This document shows positions 13,633-16,222 of a DNA stretch of 16,222 bases, in pieces. The DNA lies in assembly GCA_902767175.1 (NCBI GenBank), contig CACXGH010000211.1, forward strand, positions 1-16,222, in the 5' to 3' direction. The notes beneath the pieces are model-generated. The model did not search any database, was not told the DNA's origin, and saw nothing but the letters and a program-made list of their open reading frames with translations. The translations under genes were made by a program, and so were the position numbers. Position 1 is the stretch's first letter. The number at the start of each line of letters is the position of its first letter. This DNA comes from an uncultured Ruminococcus sp. GTDB taxonomy: Bacteria; Bacillota; Clostridia; Oscillospirales; Acutalibacteraceae.

Positions 13633-15384
13633 TTATGAAAGCTTGAAAACAACACCCGAAAATGCAGGAAGGTCAAGTGTCAGGTATTCTCCGGAGAATG
13701 AACAGCCCTCTCCTGCTCCTGCCTGTGTTGCAAAAACAGGCTGTACTGAGGAAGTGTCACTCAGCTTTACGGAATAGCCCTTCTGCTCCCGGTCTCCGAG
13801 GTTGAATACAGAGAGCAGCGTCTCCTTTTTGCTGCGGCGGATAATTGCGTATATAAGCCTCTGCTCCTGCGCACAGTCTGCCCATTCAAAGCCGTGATTA
13901 TCATAATCCTCCTCAAAGAATGCCGTATGTGTAAGATAAAGCTCGTTCAGCTTTTTCATATATTCGTGGAAATCCCTGTGTGCAGGCTCGTTAAGGAGCA
14001 TGAAATCCTGTCCTCTTTTTTCGTCCCATTCACGCTTCTGTGCAAGCTCATTTCCCATAAAGTTGAGCTTCTTTCCCGGGTGCATCATCATATAGAGATA
14101 AAGCGCTCTTGCCTGCTGCATTTTCTGTTCGTCAGTTCCGTACATTTTATTGACGATAGTACCCTTGCCGTGTACTACCTCGTCATGAGAGAGCGGAAGA
14201 AGATAATTCTCATCACCGAAGTACATCATCGAAAAGGTGAGCTTATGATAATTCTCAGTTCTTTTCTCAGGCGGAAGATTGAAGAAGTACAGCGTGTCGT
14301 TCATCCAGCCGAGATCCCATTTGTAGTCAAAGCCGATACCGCCCTTGTCACATTCCTTTGTTATGCCCTTGAAACTCGTGCTGTCTTCTGCTATGAGCAT
14401 ACAGCCATTATTCATTTCCTTGAGGTTCTTGTTCATATTCTTGACGAAATCAAGTGCGTTGCTGTTGACACCTCTTCTTTCGTCACCCTGCCAGAAGATA
14501 ATTCTGCTGATAGCGTCCATTCTCAGACCGTCAAAGTGGAATTCCTTAAGCCAGAAGTTAGCTGCCGACTGAAGGAAGGTTTTTACTTCTCCTCTTGAGT
14601 GCATGAAGTTGCAGCTTCCCCATTCGCTGACTCCGACGTCCTGATGAGGATACTCATAGAGTGCTGTTCCGTCATATTTGCAAAGACCGTAACTGTCGAC
14701 TGCAAAATGAACGGGTACAAAGTCAAGAATTGCGCCTATGCCGTTATTATGGAGCTTATCAATTAGTTTTTTGAGCTGTTCGGGGGTACCGTAACGGCTT
14801 GTCGGAGAGAAATAGCCTGTTGTCTGATATCCCCAGCTTTCATCACATGGGTACTCGCTCAGAGGCAGAAACTCCACATAATTATAACTGCATTCCTTAA
14901 GATAAGGTATCAGCACATCTGCAAGCTCCTCATATGTATACCAATCATCAGCCCTGTCGGAAGGCTTTTTGAAAGAGCCTGTATGCATTTCGTAAATATT
15001 GAGGGGCTTGTTTTTCATATCGCTTCTTTTCTTCATCCAATCCTTATCGGTGAAAGTATATGAAGAATTATCTGTCAGAATGGATCTGTGGTCGGGGCGA
15101 AGCTCCATTGAATAGCCGTAGGGGTCGCAATGGTCAGTATAACCGCCGTTTGAGTAAATTCTGTATTCATATTTTGTTCCCAAAGGAAGCTCCTTTACCT
15201 CAGCCTCATAGAACTGACCGTTATACACCTTCTGCATAGGAATGACTTTATCCTCAAGAACAAGCTCCGCCTTATGGGCAGAGGGTGCGAATGTACGGAA
15301 CACTGTTGCTTCGGGCGTGTAATGAGCACCCAGCCACTCGTAAGCATCAAAAATCTGTCCTGTGTAAAAGCCGTAGAAATCCAT
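13633..15384 (-). CDS. glgB: 1,4-alpha-glucan (glycogen) branching enzyme, GH13_9
   Basis: Transfers alpha-1,4 chains to form alpha-1,6 branches in glycogen, in the cytoplasm. The 583-aa protein has an N-terminal CBM48-like beta domain (about 18-110) and the GH13 barrel. Region I is DFVPVHF (221-227), region II GLRMDAISR with nucleophile D290, region III IAEDST with acid/base E333, and region IV LPLSHDEVVHGK with D401. GlgB usually has AEEST in region III; here the second Glu is Asp (D334), while the catalytic Glu is kept. A C-terminal all-beta domain ends the chain. The protein is shorter than the ~630-730-aa GlgB of many bacteria, consistent with a single N-terminal module. Start ATG at 15384 has GGGAGG eight bases upstream. 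It is divergent from the TetR gene (148-base gap) and upstream of the amylase gene. No glgC, glgA or glgP lies in this window. Confidence 0.9.
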   Translation of the reverse strand: MDFYGFYTGQIFDAYEWLGAHYTPEATVFRTFAPSAHKAELVLEDKVIPMQKVYNGQFYEAEVKELPLGTKYEYRIYSNGGYTDHCDPYGYSMELRPDHRSILTDNSSYTFTDKDWMKKRSDMKNKPLNIYEMHTGSFKKPSDRADDWYTYEELADVLIPYLKECSYNYVEFLPLSEYPCDESWGYQTTGYFSPTSRYGTPEQLKKLIDKLHNNGIGAILDFVPVHFAVDSYGLCKYDGTALYEYPHQDVGVSEWGSCNFMHSRGEVKTFLQSAANFWLKEFHFDGLRMDAISRIIFWQGDERRGVNSNALDFVKNMNKNLKEMNNGCMLIAEDSTSFKGITKECDKGGIGFDYKWDLGWMNDTLYFFNLPPEKRTENYHKLTFSMMYFGDENYLLPLSHDEVVHGKGTIVNKMYGTDEQKMQQARALYLYMMMHPGKKLNFMGNELAQKREWDEKRGQDFMLLNEPAHRDFHEYMKKLNELYLTHTAFFEEDYDNHGFEWADCAQEQRLIYAIIRRSKKETLLSVFNLGDREQKGYSVKLSDTSSVQPVFATQAGAGEGCSFSGEYLTLDLPAFSGVVFKLS

Positions 15385-15470
15385 AATGATGTCCTCCCTC
15401 AGAAATTTTTATTTGACTGTCGTCTGATATCGTACTATAATAACTATATCATATTCAGCCTGAAAAGCAA

Positions 15471-15507
15471 TTTACAATCTTAGGCTATAGTAAAATAATT
15501 GACTATA
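15471..15507. promoter_or_regulatory. TetR promoter candidate with flanking dyad
   Basis: On the plus strand TTTACA (15471-15476) and AATAAT (15494-15499) are spaced 17 bases, a plausible promoter for the TetR gene. The inverted repeat TATAGT (15486-15491) and ACTATA (15502-15507), 10-bp spacer, straddles the -10. Two more ACTATA motifs occur at 15434 and 15443, on the side facing glgB. TetR regulators commonly bind such dyads in divergent spacers, so auto-repression and control of glgB are plausible. The dyad arms are short and AT-rich, so chance occurrence is possible. Confidence 0.4.
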
Positions 15508-15532
15508 TTAAAATATCGACAAGGAGTATATT

Positions 15533-16069
15533 ATGGATCTGAGAGAGAAAAAAACAAAAAGAAGCATACACAACTCATTTATAGAGCTTCGCTCACGCAA
15601 GGAGCTTGAGAAAATTACTGTAAAGGAACTGTGTGAACGGGCAGAAATAAGCAAAGCAACGTTTTATCTGCACTACCGTGATATATACGATCTGTCGGAA
15701 TCTCTGCAGCATGAGGTCGTACAGGACATTGTACGGGGAATTACCGACCCTGAGGAGCTTGTCTATAATTACAGGACTGCAAACCGTAAGCTGATAGAGT
15801 CATTTTATGCACACAGAGGAATGATAGACATACTATTTTCAGGCTCACAGTTTTCACACCTGACGGAAAGCCTTGAAGCCGGGATAAAGGAGCTTATCTT
15901 CGGCAGATTTCCCGAGCTTCGTGATGACGTTTACGCAAATGTCATGATGACATATCAGCTGATGGGTGTTTTCTATTCATTCTACAGATACGAAAAGACG
16001 TTCGGCTATGAAAAGGTAATGGAATCAGTCGAAAGAATAAGAGAATTTTTTATTGACAAAGACAGGTAA
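15533..16069 (+). CDS. TetR/AcrR-family transcriptional regulator
   Basis: A DNA-binding regulator, usually a dimeric repressor released by a small ligand. The 178-aa protein has the TetR N-terminal helix-turn-helix at about 26-52: ITVKELCERAEISKATFYLHY is unmistakable for the family. The C-terminal helical ligand/dimer domain (about 60-175) matches the short TetR_C class seen in many Firmicutes and gives no ligand clue. Start ATG at 15533 is supported by AAGGAG six bases upstream. Being divergent from the branching enzyme gene suggests it regulates glgB, itself, or a gene beyond the right edge of the window. No terminator was recognised after its stop. Confidence 0.88.
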   Translation: MDLREKKTKRSIHNSFIELRSRKELEKITVKELCERAEISKATFYLHYRDIYDLSESLQHEVVQDIVRGITDPEELVYNYRTANRKLIESFYAHRGMIDILFSGSQFSHLTESLEAGIKELIFGRFPELRDDVYANVMMTYQLMGVFYSFYRYEKTFGYEKVMESVERIREFFIDKDR

Positions 16070-16101
16070 GATATTTGTACTCAAACCCTGAATTGTGCGT
16101 G

Positions 16102-16222
16102 TGTCCGGCGGATACGTCCGGAGCGGGAGCTTGCCGCAATTATAACAAGCGTCGATGTCCCCCGAGTCTCGCCTGCCGGCTCGGTCGGTGCTTCTGCCTT
16201 CGGCAGAGGTGTCCACCGGACA
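16102..16222. repeat. GC-rich element with inverted ends, cut by window edge
   Basis: A G+C-rich block follows the AT-rich TetR gene. Its left end TGTCCGGCGGATAC matches, inverted, the right end GTGTCCACCGGACA at 12 of 14 positions. Internal dyads include TCCGG/CCGGA (16104-16122) and TCTGCC/GGCAGA (16190-16207), the latter around a TTC loop. The short minus-strand frame here (16216-16025) lacks features of a protein. It resembles a small non-autonomous element or structured repeat. The true right limit is not visible. Confidence 0.45.

Noticed and set aside
13894..14598. Plus-strand 234-codon open frame inside glgB
   Set aside because: It is the complement of the conserved GH13 barrel region; its length follows from codon use of glgB, and no family features are visible.
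16025..16216. Small minus-strand gene of 63 codons
   Set aside because: It overlaps the TetR 3' end and a GC-rich hairpin element, has no ribosome binding site that I can see, and its sequence looks like translated repeat DNA.

Overview
The window looks like chromosomal DNA from a Gram-positive, AT-leaning member of the Clostridia, most likely a Ruminococcus-type (Oscillospiraceae) gut bacterium. This is inferred from strong AGGAGG-type ribosome binding sites, TTG starts, sigma-A-like promoters, Firmicutes-type protein sequences and many small palindromic intergenic repeats. No rRNA, tRNA, CRISPR array, transposase or phage gene was recognised. There are eleven supported protein genes. Eight lie on the minus strand; the regulator at 9951, the lipoprotein at 11281 and the TetR gene at 15533 lie on the plus strand.

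Positions 1-5070, minus strand: a divergent type IIA topoisomerase pair, ParE-like B subunit (2955-4943) then ParC-like A subunit (100-2346), separated by an ElaA-type GNAT acetyltransferase (2478-2936). A terminator-like hairpin overlaps the elaA stop codon. Positions 5125-5940, minus strand: an orphan SUKH (SMI1/KNR4) immunity-type protein with three GLDxxR motifs near its N-terminus. Positions 5941-6340 are a 400-bp non-coding stretch with two strong GC hairpins, about three tandem ~75-bp repeats and a duplicated 16-bp hairpin. Positions 6341-9606, minus strand: uvrB and a U32/TrhP-like tRNA hydroxylation gene behind a good promoter with an 18-bp palindrome upstream.

Positions 9951-11036, plus strand: a CdaR/PucR-type regulator with its own promoter and terminator. 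Positions 11281-12075, plus strand: a secreted lipoprotein of unknown function, preceded by a perfect 11-bp inverted repeat. Positions 12183-15384, minus strand: two GH13 enzymes, a cytoplasmic alpha-amylase/neopullulanase-like hydrolase and a glycogen branching enzyme, suggesting a small alpha-glucan (glycogen) module. A TetR regulator (15533-16069) is divergent from the branching enzyme and may control it or itself.

The most unusual content is between the genes: a dispersed family of ~46-61-bp palindromic elements (three copies, at 2387, 5024 and 8323), the 6015-6260 tandem repeat, several GC-rich hairpin clusters (1-76, 5961-6010, 16102-16222) and four promoter-associated dyads that look like operators. 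I found no complete new defence or mobile system. The best leads are the repeat families, the eukaryote-like features of the topoisomerase B subunit and the SUKH protein's repeated N-terminal motif.
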